Shown here: positions 7,872 through 17,202 of the stretch, in pieces
Layout of the letters: every line of letters starts with the position of its first letter
How positions within the stretch are numbered: the stretch's first letter is position 1
Assembly (NCBI RefSeq): GCF_002901825.1
Contig: NZ_PPQD01000028.1
Coordinates: 160,419 to 224,418 of the forward strand
DNA: 64,000 nucleotides
Reading direction: 5' to 3'
From: Mammaliicoccus sciuri
GTDB lineage: Bacteria > Bacillota > Bacilli > Staphylococcales > Staphylococcaceae
Notes under the pieces: model-generated
What the model was told of the DNA's origin: nothing
Databases searched by the model: none
What the model saw: the letters and a program-made list of their open reading frames with translations, nothing else
Program-made: the position numbers and the translations under genes

Positions 7872-9215
7872 ATGAAAAAATTTGATGTTGTATTTATAGG
7901 AAGTGGACATGCTGCATGGCACGCTGCGTTAACGTTAAAACATGCAGGCAAATCTGTAGCCATTATAGAAAAAGACACGATAGCTGGTACATGTACAAAT
8001 TACGGTTGTAATGCCAAAATCTTACTTGAAGGACCTTATGAAGTATTAGAAGAAGCTAGTCATTATCCTCAAATTATTGAATCTGATCAATTACACGTAA
8101 ACTGGAAGAACTTGATGCAATATAAGAAAGCTGTCATAAATCCCCTTTCCAATACGCTTAAATCTATGTTTGAACAACAAGGTATTGAAGTTATAATGGG
8201 TGCCGGTAAATTAGTAGATGCTCATACGGTTGATGTTGAAGGTACGCCTATTCAAGCTGAAAACATCGTCATTGCAACAGGACAACATAGTAATAAATTA
8301 GATATAGAAGGTAGCGCATTAACACATGATAGTCGTGACTTCTTATCTTTAGATAAAATGCCAAATAGCATCACATTTATTGGTGCTGGTATTATTAGTA
8401 TCGAATTCGCTTCAATCGCAATTAAATCAGGTGCTGAAGTTCATGTCATCCACCATACAGATAAACCATTAGATGGATTTAATGAAAAGCACATCGCGAA
8501 ATTAATTCATAAACTTGAATCAGAAGGCGTACAATTCCATTTAAATGAAAATGTTCAATCTGTACAACAAACTGGTAGCAGTTATCACGTAACAACAGAA
8601 TCAGGACTTAGCGTTGATACTGACTATGTTCTAGATGCTACTGGACGTAAACCAAATGTACAAAATATAGGACTAGACGAATTAGGCATCGAATATAGTG
8701 AAAAAGGTATTCAAGTTGATGATTATTTAAGAACAAACATACACAACATATATGCAAGCGGAGATGTATTAGATAAAACAATCCCTAAATTAACACCAAC
8801 AGCAACATTTGAATCTAACTACATCGCGACTCATATATTAGGTATCAATCCAAACCCAATTCAATATCCAGCAATACCATCAGTATTATACTCATTACCA
8901 AGACTTTCACAAATAGGTGTTACAGTTAAAGATGCAGAGCAAAGCGAAGCATATACAATAAAAGACATTCCATTCGGTAAACAAATGGTGTTTGAATATA
9001 AAAACGAAACAGAAGCGGAAATGACAATTATATTAAACGCAGACAAACAACTCGTAGGCGCAGAAATTTACGCAGACGATGCAGCAAACTTAATTAACCT
9101 ACTCACATTTATCGTTAACCAAAAACTAACAGCCAAAGACCTCAACCAACTCATCTTTGCATTCCCAGGATCATCAAGCGGCGTGCTAGATTTATTAAAA
9201 GTAGCAATGATGTAG
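7872..9215 (+). CDS. MerA-like flavin disulfide reductase
   Basis: A 447-aa FAD/NAD(P)-dependent class I disulfide oxidoreductase. It has the FAD motif GSGHAAWHAA (10-19), the redox pair CTNYGC (Cys41, Cys46), a second dinucleotide fold GAGIISIEFAS (about 172-182) and ATGRKPN. The C-terminal HPT-E active-site segment of lipoamide and glutathione reductases is replaced by FAFPGSSSG, so the usual catalytic His is missing. S. aureus MerA, protective in HOCl and allicin stress, has the same architecture but is controlled by the Rrf2 regulator HypR. Here a MarR protein takes that place. It lacks the N-terminal metal-binding domain of true mercuric reductases, so the mercury annotation should be avoided. 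Confidence 0.78.
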   Translation: MKKFDVVFIGSGHAAWHAALTLKHAGKSVAIIEKDTIAGTCTNYGCNAKILLEGPYEVLEEASHYPQIIESDQLHVNWKNLMQYKKAVINPLSNTLKSMFEQQGIEVIMGAGKLVDAHTVDVEGTPIQAENIVIATGQHSNKLDIEGSALTHDSRDFLSLDKMPNSITFIGAGIISIEFASIAIKSGAEVHVIHHTDKPLDGFNEKHIAKLIHKLESEGVQFHLNENVQSVQQTGSSYHVTTESGLSVDTDYVLDATGRKPNVQNIGLDELGIEYSEKGIQVDDYLRTNIHNIYASGDVLDKTIPKLTPTATFESNYIATHILGINPNPIQYPAIPSVLYSLPRLSQIGVTVKDAEQSEAYTIKDIPFGKQMVFEYKNETEAEMTIILNADKQLVGAEIYADDAANLINLLTFIVNQKLTAKDLNQLIFAFPGSSSGVLDLLKVAMM

Positions 9216-9224
9216 GATATATTG

Positions 9225-9261
9225 CCACCACTTTTCTAACAACGAAAAGTGGTGGTTTTTT
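9225..9261 (+). terminator. Terminator of the MarR-reductase operon
   Basis: Perfect 12-bp stem CCACCACTTTTC / GAAAAGTGGTGG followed by TTTTTT. Confidence 0.9.
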
Positions 9262-9322
9262 ATATAGTAAAAAGCTGATAAACTAAAAGCCTTTAAAACA
9301 TAGTAAATTTCTCAACTTTGTA

Positions 9323-9351
9323 TTGACATTTAGTGGTATTGCGCGTAATGT
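9323..9351 (+). promoter_or_regulatory. Promoter of the SAM hydrolase/ECF operon
   Basis: Consensus minus 35 TTGACA, 17-base spacer, minus 10 TAATGT, leaving a leader of about 40 bases to the ATG at 9398. No SAM riboswitch is recognisable in so short a leader. Confidence 0.6.
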
Positions 9352-9397
9352 TTTTATATAATTCTGAATATTTAAAAAGAAAATCGGGAGGATTATT

Positions 9398-10249
9398 ATG
9401 GGAAATTTTTTAGTATTACAATCTGATTTTGGATTGGAGGATGGTGCAGTAAGTGCTATGTATGGTGTTGCTCATACAGTAAGCAATGATATTGAAATTA
9501 GTGACTTAACGCACAATATCCCACCATATGATATATGGGTAGCATCATATCGTTTATATCAAACTGTTAAATATTGGCCAAAAGGCACGGTGTTTGTTTC
9601 AGTGGTAGATCCGGGAGTTGGAAGTGATAGAAGAAGTATTGCATGCTTAACTAAATCTGGACATTATATTATTACACCAGATAACGGGTCATTAAGTCAT
9701 ATTCAATATTACGAAGGTATTGAAAAAGTAATCGCAATTGATGAAGTTAAAAGCCGCTTACCTCACTCTGAGGAAAGTCATACATTTCACGGGAGAGATG
9801 TATATGCTTATAATGGCGCAAGACTCGCTTCAAAACAAATTACTTTCAATGAACTTGGGCACCCTATTGAACTTGATTCCATTAAACAATTAGAAATTAT
9901 TGAAGCTAAAAACGAAAATAATATTTTAAGTGGTAGTATTGATGTATTAGATATAAGATTTGGTTCTTTATGGACAAATATTCCTTTAGACTATCTAAAA
10001 GAAGCAAATTATTCACACGGAGATCAAATTATGGTGTCTATTTTCCACAATGAGAATAAAGTGTATCAAAATATTATTAAATTTGTACGTTCATTTGCTG
10101 ATGTAAATATCGGAGAACCACTTGTCTATGTTAATTCACTTGTTAACATCGGTATTGCCGTTAACCAAGATTCATTTTCAAAACTATATCATATCGGAAC
10201 AGGTAAAGAATGGACAATCCAATTATCGAAAGTATCATTCAATTTATAA
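9398..10249 (+). CDS. SAM hydroxide adenosyltransferase (DUF62 family)
   Basis: A 283-aa member of the DUF62/SAM hydroxide adenosyltransferase family, which hydrolyses S-adenosylmethionine to adenosine and methionine and is related to fluorinases. Supporting stretches are LQSDFG near the N-terminus, the VDPGVGS loop near residue 70, TPDNGSLS, and FHGRDVYAYNGA. A C-terminal beta-domain with FGSLWTN and the GEPLVYVNS segment completes it. GGGAGG precedes the ATG. It is the first gene of an operon with an ECF-type vitamin transporter, so its product or substrate probably relates to what the transporter carries. The reaction is known for the family; the physiological purpose is unknown. Confidence 0.82.
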   Translation: MGNFLVLQSDFGLEDGAVSAMYGVAHTVSNDIEISDLTHNIPPYDIWVASYRLYQTVKYWPKGTVFVSVVDPGVGSDRRSIACLTKSGHYIITPDNGSLSHIQYYEGIEKVIAIDEVKSRLPHSEESHTFHGRDVYAYNGARLASKQITFNELGHPIELDSIKQLEIIEAKNENNILSGSIDVLDIRFGSLWTNIPLDYLKEANYSHGDQIMVSIFHNENKVYQNIIKFVRSFADVNIGEPLVYVNSLVNIGIAVNQDSFSKLYHIGTGKEWTIQLSKVSFNL

Positions 10250-10267
10250 TGAAAGGAAGAATATATC

Positions 10268-10822
10268 ATGAATAAACAAGGTATATCTGTTAAAACTATC
10301 GTAGCAATAGGTATTGGTGCAGCAGTTTTTGTTATTTTAGGTAGGTTTGTTGTAATTCCAACTGGCTTCCCAAACACTAACTTAGAAACATCTTATGCAT
10401 TTTTAGCTTTAATTTCTGTTATATTTGGTCCATTTGCTGGATTTATGATTGGACTTATTGGTCACGCAGTTAAAGACTTCACGACTTATGGTAGTGCTTG
10501 GTGGAGTTGGGTAATATGTTCAGGAATTATTGGTTTTTATTACGGATGGATTGGGCAAAAAATTAATTTAGCTACTGGTCAATTTAGTAAAAAAGGCATT
10601 TTATATTTTATAGTTGCTATTATTATTGGAAATATCGTATGTTGGGGTTTAATCGCACCAATTTTAGATATTTTAATCTATAGTGAACCGGCTAATAAAG
10701 TATTTACTCAAGGTATCATTTCTACAATATTAAATATTGTATCAGTAGGAATTATTGGTACACTACTTATAAAAGCTTATGCATCAACTCAAGTACAAAA
10801 AGGCAGCTTGAGAAAGGATTAG
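10268..10822 (+). CDS. ECF transporter substrate-binding S component (UPF0397)
   Basis: A 184-aa membrane protein with about six helices, of the UPF0397/COG4720 group of ECF-type S components. A hydrophobic N-terminal segment (about residues 9-28) is followed by [38 protein letters not shown] and [18 protein letters not shown], which resemble UPF0397 proteins of S. aureus. It would bind the substrate in the membrane and dock on the EcfT/ATPase module encoded next. It lies 18 bases after the SAM hydrolase gene and 7 before the ATPase gene. The substrate is not established; a thiamine/HMP label is commonly given but SAM-related compounds are suggested by the neighbour. Confidence 0.8.
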   Translation: MNKQGISVKTIVAIGIGAAVFVILGRFVVIPTGFPNTNLETSYAFLALISVIFGPFAGFMIGLIGHAVKDFTTYGSAWWSWVICSGIIGFYYGWIGQKINLATGQFSKKGILYFIVAIIIGNIVCWGLIAPILDILIYSEPANKVFTQGIISTILNIVSVGIIGTLLIKAYASTQVQKGSLRKD

Positions 10823-10829
10823 ATTAACA

Positions 10830-12542
10830 ATGGCTAAACCGATTATTACCTTTAAAAATGTTAATTTCAAATATTATAGCCAATCAGAACCAACACTTCA
10901 CAATATAAATATTAATATTTATCCTGGCGAAAAAGTGCTCATAGTTGGTGCTTCAGGTAGTGGTAAATCGACTTTTGTAAACTGTATAAATGGACTCATT
11001 CCCTTTAAGTATGAAGGTGATTTAACTGGTCAAATTACTATTAATGGACAAGACGCTAAAGAAGGTACTTTTCATGAACGTTCAAATATAGTAGGAACGG
11101 TTCTTCAAGATACAGATGGTCAGTTTATTGGATTAACAGCTGCTGAAGATATGGCGTTTATGTTAGAAAACAATAATGTTCATAAAGAAAACATGCATAA
11201 AGATGTCCACCACTGGTCTAAAGTTGTCAATATTGTGGAACATTTAAATAAACGTCCACAAGATTTGTCAGGTGGTCAAAAACAACGTGTTTCATTAGGT
11301 GGCGTACTCATACATCAGCCTCCTATTTTAGTACTTGATGAACCTCTAGCAAATCTAGATCCTCATTCTGGCTACCAAACAATGAAACTTTTAGAAGAGT
11401 TACATCAATATACAGATTCAACTATGATTATGGTAGAACACCGCTTAGAAGAAGCACTTGATGACACTTTTGATCGCGTCATCTTATTTAAAGATGGAGA
11501 GATTTATGCAGATTTAACACCTAATGAGCTATTACGTAGCAACTATTTAAATGAATGTGGTATTAGAGAACCTTTATACGCATCAGCTGTGAAATACACT
11601 CAAATACCTATTCAAGAAAAAATAAATTTCGCTAATGTTAATGAAGTATCCACAAATAGTGAAATTAAACATGCTATCAAAAATTGGCAATCTGAACAAA
11701 TTGTCCCTCAAAATCAATACAATCAATATAAACCTTTATTAACTTTAGAGGATATTAATTATCAATATAATCGCACGAGTGGAAAAATATTAAATCATAT
11801 AAATCTCAATATATATCCTGGAGAAATGTTAAGTATTGTGGGACATAACGGAGCAGGCAAATCTACATTAGCAAAAGCAATTTGTGGGTTTATACATACT
11901 AAAGGAAAAATGTTTTGGAACAACGAATCATTCCATAAACTTTCAATCAGCGAACGTTCTGAACATGTTGGTTATGTCATGCAAAATCCAAATCATATGA
12001 TATCAGAAAAGATGATTTTTGATGAGGTTGCTTTAGGTTTAAAACTCCGAAACATAGATGAGGCTGAGATTAAAACACGCGTTTTTAATATTTTAAAAAC
12101 ATGTGGTTTATACTCTTTCAGAAATTGGCCAATTTCTGCATTGAGTTATGGACAGAAAAAACGTGTAACAATCGCATCTATACTTGTACTAAATCCAGAA
12201 ATCATCATTTTAGACGAACCAACAGCAGGACAAGATTATTATCATTACACGGAAATGATGACTTTCTTAAAATCCTTAAACGAGGATGGACAAACAATTA
12301 TCATGATAACGCATGATATGCATTTACTGGCTGAATATACAGAACGCACTATTGTTATTTCTGACGGCAAGATAATTGCTGACACTACTCCAATAAAAGT
12401 ATTAGCAGATCAAAAGCTATGTGAGCAAGCGGCTCTGAGACAAACATCATTATATAAACTTGCGCAACGTGCTCAAATTACATCTCCTCAAAATTTCGTG
12501 AGAACATTCATAGAATTTGATAAAGAGGTGAGAAAATCATGA
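10830..12542 (+). CDS. ECF transporter tandem ATPase
   Basis: A 570-aa protein with two fused ABC ATPase domains, like YkoD. Domain 1 has Walker A GASGSGKS near residue 40, signature LSGGQKQRVSLGG and Walker B ILVLDEPLAN. Domain 2 has Walker A GHNGAGKS near 345, a variant signature ALSYGQKKRVTIAS and Walker B IIILDEPTAGQD. Most ECF modules use two separate ATPases (EcfA1, EcfA2); here they are one chain. It powers import together with the S component before it and EcfT after it. The stop overlaps the next ATG by four bases, implying coupling. The linker around residues 240-300 is unusually rich in Asn and Gln. Confidence 0.88.
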   Translation: MAKPIITFKNVNFKYYSQSEPTLHNININIYPGEKVLIVGASGSGKSTFVNCINGLIPFKYEGDLTGQITINGQDAKEGTFHERSNIVGTVLQDTDGQFIGLTAAEDMAFMLENNNVHKENMHKDVHHWSKVVNIVEHLNKRPQDLSGGQKQRVSLGGVLIHQPPILVLDEPLANLDPHSGYQTMKLLEELHQYTDSTMIMVEHRLEEALDDTFDRVILFKDGEIYADLTPNELLRSNYLNECGIREPLYASAVKYTQIPIQEKINFANVNEVSTNSEIKHAIKNWQSEQIVPQNQYNQYKPLLTLEDINYQYNRTSGKILNHINLNIYPGEMLSIVGHNGAGKSTLAKAICGFIHTKGKMFWNNESFHKLSISERSEHVGYVMQNPNHMISEKMIFDEVALGLKLRNIDEAEIKTRVFNILKTCGLYSFRNWPISALSYGQKKRVTIASILVLNPEIIILDEPTAGQDYYHYTEMMTFLKSLNEDGQTIIMITHDMHLLAEYTERTIVISDGKIIADTTPIKVLADQKLCEQAALRQTSLYKLAQRAQITSPQNFVRTFIEFDKEVRKS

Positions 12543-13372
12543 ATGAGTTTAATACACTAGGCTATCATCCAGGAAATAGCCCTATACATTATATAAACGC
12601 AACAGCAAAACTCATTTTCTTTTTATTACTATCAATTTCTGCAATGATGACTTATGATACACGTTATTTGATTATAGTAAGTATTTGTTCTCTGATTCTT
12701 TTTAAAGTTTCTCAACTTAAATGGTATCAAGTTAGTTTTGTTGTTAAATTTATCGCTTTTTTCACAGTAATCAATGTTATCGCCGTTTACTTATTTGACC
12801 CTGAATACGGCGTCCGCCTTTATGGTGTTAGAACAGAATTATGGTCAGGTGTTGGAAGATTTACTTTAACAACTCAAGAATTATTTTATTTGTTTAATCT
12901 ATTATTAAAATATGTATGTACCATTCCTTTAACACTTGTATTTTTATTAACAACAAACCCTAGCCACTTTGCAGCAAGCTTAAATCGTATAGGTGTTAAT
13001 TATAAAATCAGTTATGCCGTAGCATTAACATTAAGATACATTCCTGATATCCAAGAAACATATCTAGAAATATCACAAGCACAACAAGCAAGAGGCTATG
13101 AAATGTCTAAAAAAGCAAGTATCATTAAACGTCTTAAAGGCGTATCACAAATTGTAATGCCTCTAATATTTTCAAGTATTGAACGCATTGATACTGTCAG
13201 TACAGCAATGGAACTTAGACAGTTTGGTAAACATAAAAAAAGAACATGGTATGTAAGCGAACCATATCAATTCAAAGATTATATGACCATTGTTATTGTA
13301 ATATGCTTTGTCGCAGTAGCGATTGCATTATTCTTTATCAATGGCAGTAGGTTTTATAATCCATGGCATTAA
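12539..13372 (+). CDS. ECF transporter transmembrane protein EcfT
   Basis: A 277-aa integral membrane protein of the CbiQ/EcfT family. The two coupling motifs that touch the ATPases can be seen: AQQARGYEMS and a later AMELRQFG, both carrying the typical A-x-R-G/x-F pattern. It links the tandem ATPase to the S component. It starts within the last codons of the ATPase gene (ATGA overlap) after GAGGTGAG. Last gene of the four-gene operon, followed by a terminator. Confidence 0.87.
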   Translation: MNEFNTLGYHPGNSPIHYINATAKLIFFLLLSISAMMTYDTRYLIIVSICSLILFKVSQLKWYQVSFVVKFIAFFTVINVIAVYLFDPEYGVRLYGVRTELWSGVGRFTLTTQELFYLFNLLLKYVCTIPLTLVFLLTTNPSHFAASLNRIGVNYKISYAVALTLRYIPDIQETYLEISQAQQARGYEMSKKASIIKRLKGVSQIVMPLIFSSIERIDTVSTAMELRQFGKHKKRTWYVSEPYQFKDYMTIVIVICFVAVAIALFFINGSRFYNPWH

Positions 13373-13374
13373 TA

Positions 13375-13425
13375 AAACAGAGGTAAGACTACCGTCACTA
13401 ATACGGAAGACTTACCTCTGTTTTT
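13375..13425. terminator. Terminator between the ECF operon and the bactofilin gene
   Basis: Stem AAACAGAGGTAAG with CTTACCTCTGTTT and T-runs on both strands, between convergent genes. Confidence 0.85.
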
Positions 13426-13452
13426 GTTTTGAAAAACCTAGTGTTTAGTAGT

Positions 13453-14151
13453 TTATATTTTTATAGTCTCTCCTATTTTTGCTTTTGGTGAAACTGTTAA
13501 TTCTCCACTATATTCTACTTTATCCACTACAACATTATCTTTAATGACAATGTCTCCTCCTCTTACTACTTTTGCTTTGACGTAGTTTATATCGATTTTA
13601 TCTCCTTCGATTAAATTACTTTCTAAAAATTTACCTGATCTAAATAAATTTAATGGTGATTTTGGATTACCTATGCTTATTGTGTTACCACCGATTTCTT
13701 TTATATAGGAGTGATCATAAACTTTGATTTCTATGTCATCAGCATTTAATAAACCTAAAATTTTAACAACTCCTGACGTATAGAAATTTTCTACTTCACA
13801 TTCCTTATCCACTGATAATTTACCGGTTATATTAAGGTCTCCTCCAACCAAATTACCTAAAATGGTTACAAAACCGGATATATCGAAATTTTGAAACCTT
13901 AAGTCTTCTTCTACTTCTATCTTTCCTGAACATGAAATATCATCTATTTCTACTAGTTTATCTGCATTAAATTTGCCACTTAAAATCATTTCTTTCGCAT
14001 TAAATTCACCGTGCGCGAACCCTTTACCTGATATATTTACAACATTGGCTTTAACGTCTTTAAGAATCTTAATCATACCTTTAATATTAATCTCGTTATA
14101 AGTGCCACCTTCGATTGTGTTTTTCCCAGTTATTTCGATTGATTGTACCAT
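13453..14151 (-). CDS. Bactofilin-like polymer-forming protein
   Basis: A 232-aa protein made almost wholly of short beta-strand repeats with recurring G-x-V/I-x-I-x-G and SGK/SGE turns (ISGKGFAHG, LSGKFNAD, CSGKIEVEED, ITGKLSVD, YSGELTVSP). This right-handed beta-helix pattern is typical of bactofilins (DUF583), which polymerise without nucleotide into cytoskeletal scaffolds. It lies 14 bases after a DUF4004 gene, the arrangement of B. subtilis yhbD-yhbE-yhbF, where YhbE and YhbF are bactofilins. No membrane segment is seen. GGAGGAG precedes the ATG. Cellular role in a coccus is unknown. Confidence 0.7.
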   Translation of the reverse strand: MVQSIEITGKNTIEGGTYNEINIKGMIKILKDVKANVVNISGKGFAHGEFNAKEMILSGKFNADKLVEIDDISCSGKIEVEEDLRFQNFDISGFVTILGNLVGGDLNITGKLSVDKECEVENFYTSGVVKILGLLNADDIEIKVYDHSYIKEIGGNTISIGNPKSPLNLFRSGKFLESNLIEGDKIDINYVKAKVVRGGDIVIKDNVVVDKVEYSGELTVSPKAKIGETIKI

Positions 14152-14165
14152 TTATTCTCCTCCTC

Positions 14166-14762
14166 TTATTTAAATAATGTCTCTATATGTGTGCTGTAAA
14201 TTGTCTTTACATTGTCTTCTAACATAATTTGTGAATTTTTCTCTACTATGAAATAAAATGCTAACCCTAATTTACGATTAATATATAGCTCTGCATTAAA
14301 TTTTAACGTCCCTCTATTGATTAAGAACTCTCTCAGTTCTATCAGTTCACTTAAAGATAATATATTCTGATTCATCACATCATTTAATATGACACCTGCA
14401 TATACCGCTTCATCTTCAGGATATGAATTAAGCAAATCTTCCCCAATTTCTTGTTTAAAATAATCAGACCATTTCTGTATAAGACTTTCATTATTGATTT
14501 TCTTTTCATCTTTTGGTGTATCATCTTTATTTAAAATTTCTGCGAGTTCATCTAGTGAATACGTATTTTTATATTTTTGAATATCACTAATTCTTTTCAA
14601 TATTTTTTCTCTCGGAAAAAACGACTCTTGTCCTGTATAAGTCGACTTCCTTATAAACCAATCATCAGGTATAAGTTCCTTTCGTTTCCACCTATATAAC
14701 TGTCCGTAAGTAATACCACATTCTACTAATAATTCTTTTTTACTAATTAATTGTATGTCCAT
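14166..14762 (-). CDS. DUF4004/YhbD-like MerR-fold protein
   Basis: A 198-aa protein whose first 60 residues look like a MerR-type helix-turn-helix: LISKKELLVECGITYGQLYRWKRKELIP, then a wing-like FFPREKILKRISDIQKY. A charged linker with KDDTPKDEKK and a helical C-terminal domain follow. This matches YhbD (DUF4004) of B. subtilis. It is the first gene of a two-gene unit with the bactofilin and has the ribosome site AAGGAGG. It could regulate the pair or act as an adaptor of the filament; the sequence does not decide. Confidence 0.68.
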   Translation of the reverse strand: MDIQLISKKELLVECGITYGQLYRWKRKELIPDDWFIRKSTYTGQESFFPREKILKRISDIQKYKNTYSLDELAEILNKDDTPKDEKKINNESLIQKWSDYFKQEIGEDLLNSYPEDEAVYAGVILNDVMNQNILSLSELIELREFLINRGTLKFNAELYINRKLGLAFYFIVEKNSQIMLEDNVKTIYSTHIETLFK

Positions 14763-14842
14763 GATATCCTCCTTTTTATATAATATAACATAACACTGTT
14801 ACGTTATCAAATGTAATAAAGCTACGATTTAAAATTTTACAT

Positions 14843-14876
14843 AAAAAAACTACCCTATAATTTATAAAGGATAGTC
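14843..14876 (-). terminator. Terminator of ugpQ
   Basis: Imperfect stem ACTATCC...(A)GGGTAGT followed by a long T-run on the minus strand, just past the ugpQ stop. Confidence 0.7.
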
Positions 14877-14885
14877 TTGTCTCTG

Positions 14886-15629
14886 CTATTCAGACAAATG
14901 CACCATTTTATCTGCGCTATCTGTAAATATCCCATCAACGCCCCAGTTTGCTAATTGGTTTGCGCGTGCTGGTTTGTTTACGGTCCAAACGTTTAATTCA
15001 TAACCCGCTTCTTTGACCATTCTTACTTTTGCTTTTGTGAGTTTGGCATCTTCTGTATTCACTATCTTCGCATTGCAATAATCTAACAATGTTCTCCAGT
15101 CTTCTTTGAATGATGTCGTATGGAAGATGACTGCTCTTTTATATTCTGGCATGATTTCTTCTGCTAGTTTAACGAGTACGAGGTTAAAGCTTGATATGAG
15201 TACTTCTTGATTTTGATTTAAGTTTGCTAATTTTTCTTTAACTTGCTTTACCATACTTTTAGATAGAGCGAGTCCATTCGCGCCAGTGACGCCTTTCAAC
15301 TCTACATTTAAGTTCATGTTATATTCATTTGCTATTTCTATCACATCATCGAATGTTGGTAAGCGTTCATCTTTAAATTTCGCACCATACCATGATCCTG
15401 CTGATGCTTCTTTTAATTCTTCATAGTTTAATGCTGTTATTTCCCCGGACATACTTGTTGTACGGTCTAAATAGTCATCATGAATGATGATTAATTGTTC
15501 ATCTTTTGTAATGGCAACATCTAACTCTAGCCATTTTACACATTCTATTTCTGAAGCTGCTTTAAAAGATGCTATTGTATTTTCTGGAGCTTTACTTGGT
15601 AATCCTCTATGTCCATATATTGTTAGCAT
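14886..15629 (-). CDS. ugpQ: Glycerophosphodiester phosphodiesterase
   Basis: A 247-aa GDPD family enzyme that splits glycerophosphodiesters to glycerol-3-phosphate and an alcohol. The active-site segments are GHRG near the N-terminus, APENTIASF, ELDVAITKDEQLIIIHDD (metal-binding Glu/Asp and the second His) and NVELKG. No signal peptide, so it is cytoplasmic. The open frame reaches 15719, but the ATG at 15629 follows AGGAGAGG and begins right at the family N-terminus. ugpQ is the gene carried next to mecA in many SCCmec elements; here it lies 8 kb from mecA1 and beside the mva genes. Confidence 0.88.
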   Translation of the reverse strand: MLTIYGHRGLPSKAPENTIASFKAASEIECVKWLELDVAITKDEQLIIIHDDYLDRTTSMSGEITALNYEELKEASAGSWYGAKFKDERLPTFDDVIEIANEYNMNLNVELKGVTGANGLALSKSMVKQVKEKLANLNQNQEVLISSFNLVLVKLAEEIMPEYKRAVIFHTTSFKEDWRTLLDYCNAKIVNTEDAKLTKAKVRMVKEAGYELNVWTVNKPARANQLANWGVDGIFTDSADKMVHLSE

Positions 15630-15792
15630 ATTACCTCTCCTTGCGCTTTTTATTTTTAAATTGTTAATTTTTTGATTCTTAGGGTATATATTTACAACAA
15701 ACATCCGTAGAATCAGCATACCTGTATTATCACATTATTGGTCTGTTTATTGCCAACAAAATGTGTATAGATTTTTTAAGGAGGGTATGGTT

Positions 15793-17190
15793 ATGGCTAG
15801 TGAAACAATTACAATACATACGAAACAGGATATTATCGATTATGTGAACGAACGTAAGACGACAAAGCGTACGTCACTATTATTAATTATCGTATTAGGC
15901 ACAATATTTTTAGATGCTTATGATTTAACAATTTTAGGTACAGCGACTGATCAACTTACTCAAGAATTCAAACTTTCTCCGACTTACTTATCATTCATTA
16001 TGACAGCAATGCCATTCGGTGCATTATTTGGTGCTGCAATTGGTGGATTTTACGCCGATAAATTAGGTCGTAAATTAATTCTATCTGTCTCATTGATTTC
16101 TTTAATCATTGGGGCAATTGGGGCTGCGTTATCACCTGCACCAGCTATTTTATTATGTTTCAGATTATTGATGGGATTTGCAATTGGTATGGATAGCCCA
16201 GTTGCTTTTACTTTTATAGCAGAAATCAGTAATAAAAAAGATAAAGGCCGTAACGTAAACTATTGGCAAGTCGTTTGGTATATCGCCGTTGTATCTTCGG
16301 CTCTTATCGTTATTTTGTTATATTCTCTTGGTACCGGTGCTTGGTTATGGCGTTATTCCGTAGCACTCGGCGCAGTGTTCGCAACGATTATACTCGTTTT
16401 AAGATTATTTTATTTAAGCGAAAGCCCATCATGGTCAATGAAAAATAAAACCTTAACAGAAGCGAGTAAAGAACTCGAGAAGAACTACAACATCAATGTG
16501 AATATCGAACCTAATAAAGGTGAAGATGAATCATTTAGTAAAACAGAAGTTAAAAATCCTTTACGTACATTGTTTAATAAACGCTATCGTAAAAGAACAA
16601 TATTAGCGACTTCCATTGCAACATTACAAGGTATGCAGTACTATGCAATCGGTCTATATATTCCTTTAATCGCAATTTATATAATCGGAGAAAACAAAAT
16701 CGAATCCTTATCAGGTACTGCAATCATTAATATCGCGGGTATCATTGGTGGTTTAACTGGTGCATTACTCACAACAAAATACGGCGCACGTAAATTAACA
16801 ATTGCTGGGTTTAGCATTGTAGGGACAGCCATGATTATTATAGGTTTATTTTATGGACATACCTATACTTGGTTGATTGCGTTAATGGTGGCATTCTTCC
16901 TATTTGGACATTCAGGTGGACCAGGAACTCAAGGTAAAGCAATTGCCGCCCTTTCATACCCTACAATTCTACGAGGTAAAGGAACAGGCTTTGTAGAATC
17001 CGTGAGTAGATTCGGTAGTATGTTTGGTACATTTATTTTTCCAATTATATTAGCTAACTTAGGATTAAATAAGACAATGCTGCTATTAGCATTAGTGCCT
17101 ATAGTTGGGCTAATCATTACTACTTATATTAAATGGGAACCAGTCGGTAAAGATGTCGAACACGAAGATCAATATATTGAAAAAGTTTAA
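15793..17190 (+). CDS. MFS transporter, metabolite:proton symporter type
   Basis: A 465-aa twelve-helix major facilitator. The loop after helix 2 has GGFYADKLGRKLIL, the MFS signature, and helix 4 has RLLMGFAIGMDSPVAFTFIAE, typical of sugar- and acid-porter families. A cytoplasmic loop at about 210-270 contains SESPSWSMKNKTLTEA. The substrate is not evident; relatives carry organic acids, aromatic acids or sugars. AAGGAGGG lies seven bases before ATG 15793, so I prefer it over upstream ATGs at 15763 and 15787. It is divergent from ugpQ. Confidence 0.75.
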   Translation: MASETITIHTKQDIIDYVNERKTTKRTSLLLIIVLGTIFLDAYDLTILGTATDQLTQEFKLSPTYLSFIMTAMPFGALFGAAIGGFYADKLGRKLILSVSLISLIIGAIGAALSPAPAILLCFRLLMGFAIGMDSPVAFTFIAEISNKKDKGRNVNYWQVVWYIAVVSSALIVILLYSLGTGAWLWRYSVALGAVFATIILVLRLFYLSESPSWSMKNKTLTEASKELEKNYNINVNIEPNKGEDESFSKTEVKNPLRTLFNKRYRKRTILATSIATLQGMQYYAIGLYIPLIAIYIIGENKIESLSGTAIINIAGIIGGLTGALLTTKYGARKLTIAGFSIVGTAMIIIGLFYGHTYTWLIALMVAFFLFGHSGGPGTQGKAIAALSYPTILRGKGTGFVESVSRFGSMFGTFIFPIILANLGLNKTMLLLALVPIVGLIITTYIKWEPVGKDVEHEDQYIEKV

Positions 17191-17202
17191 TACAAAAAGC
17201 AA

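Noticed and set aside
7872..9215. Mercuric reductase as part of a mercury resistance operon
   Set aside because: No MerR, MerB, MerT or metal-binding domain; the neighbour is a thiol-sensing MarR protein.
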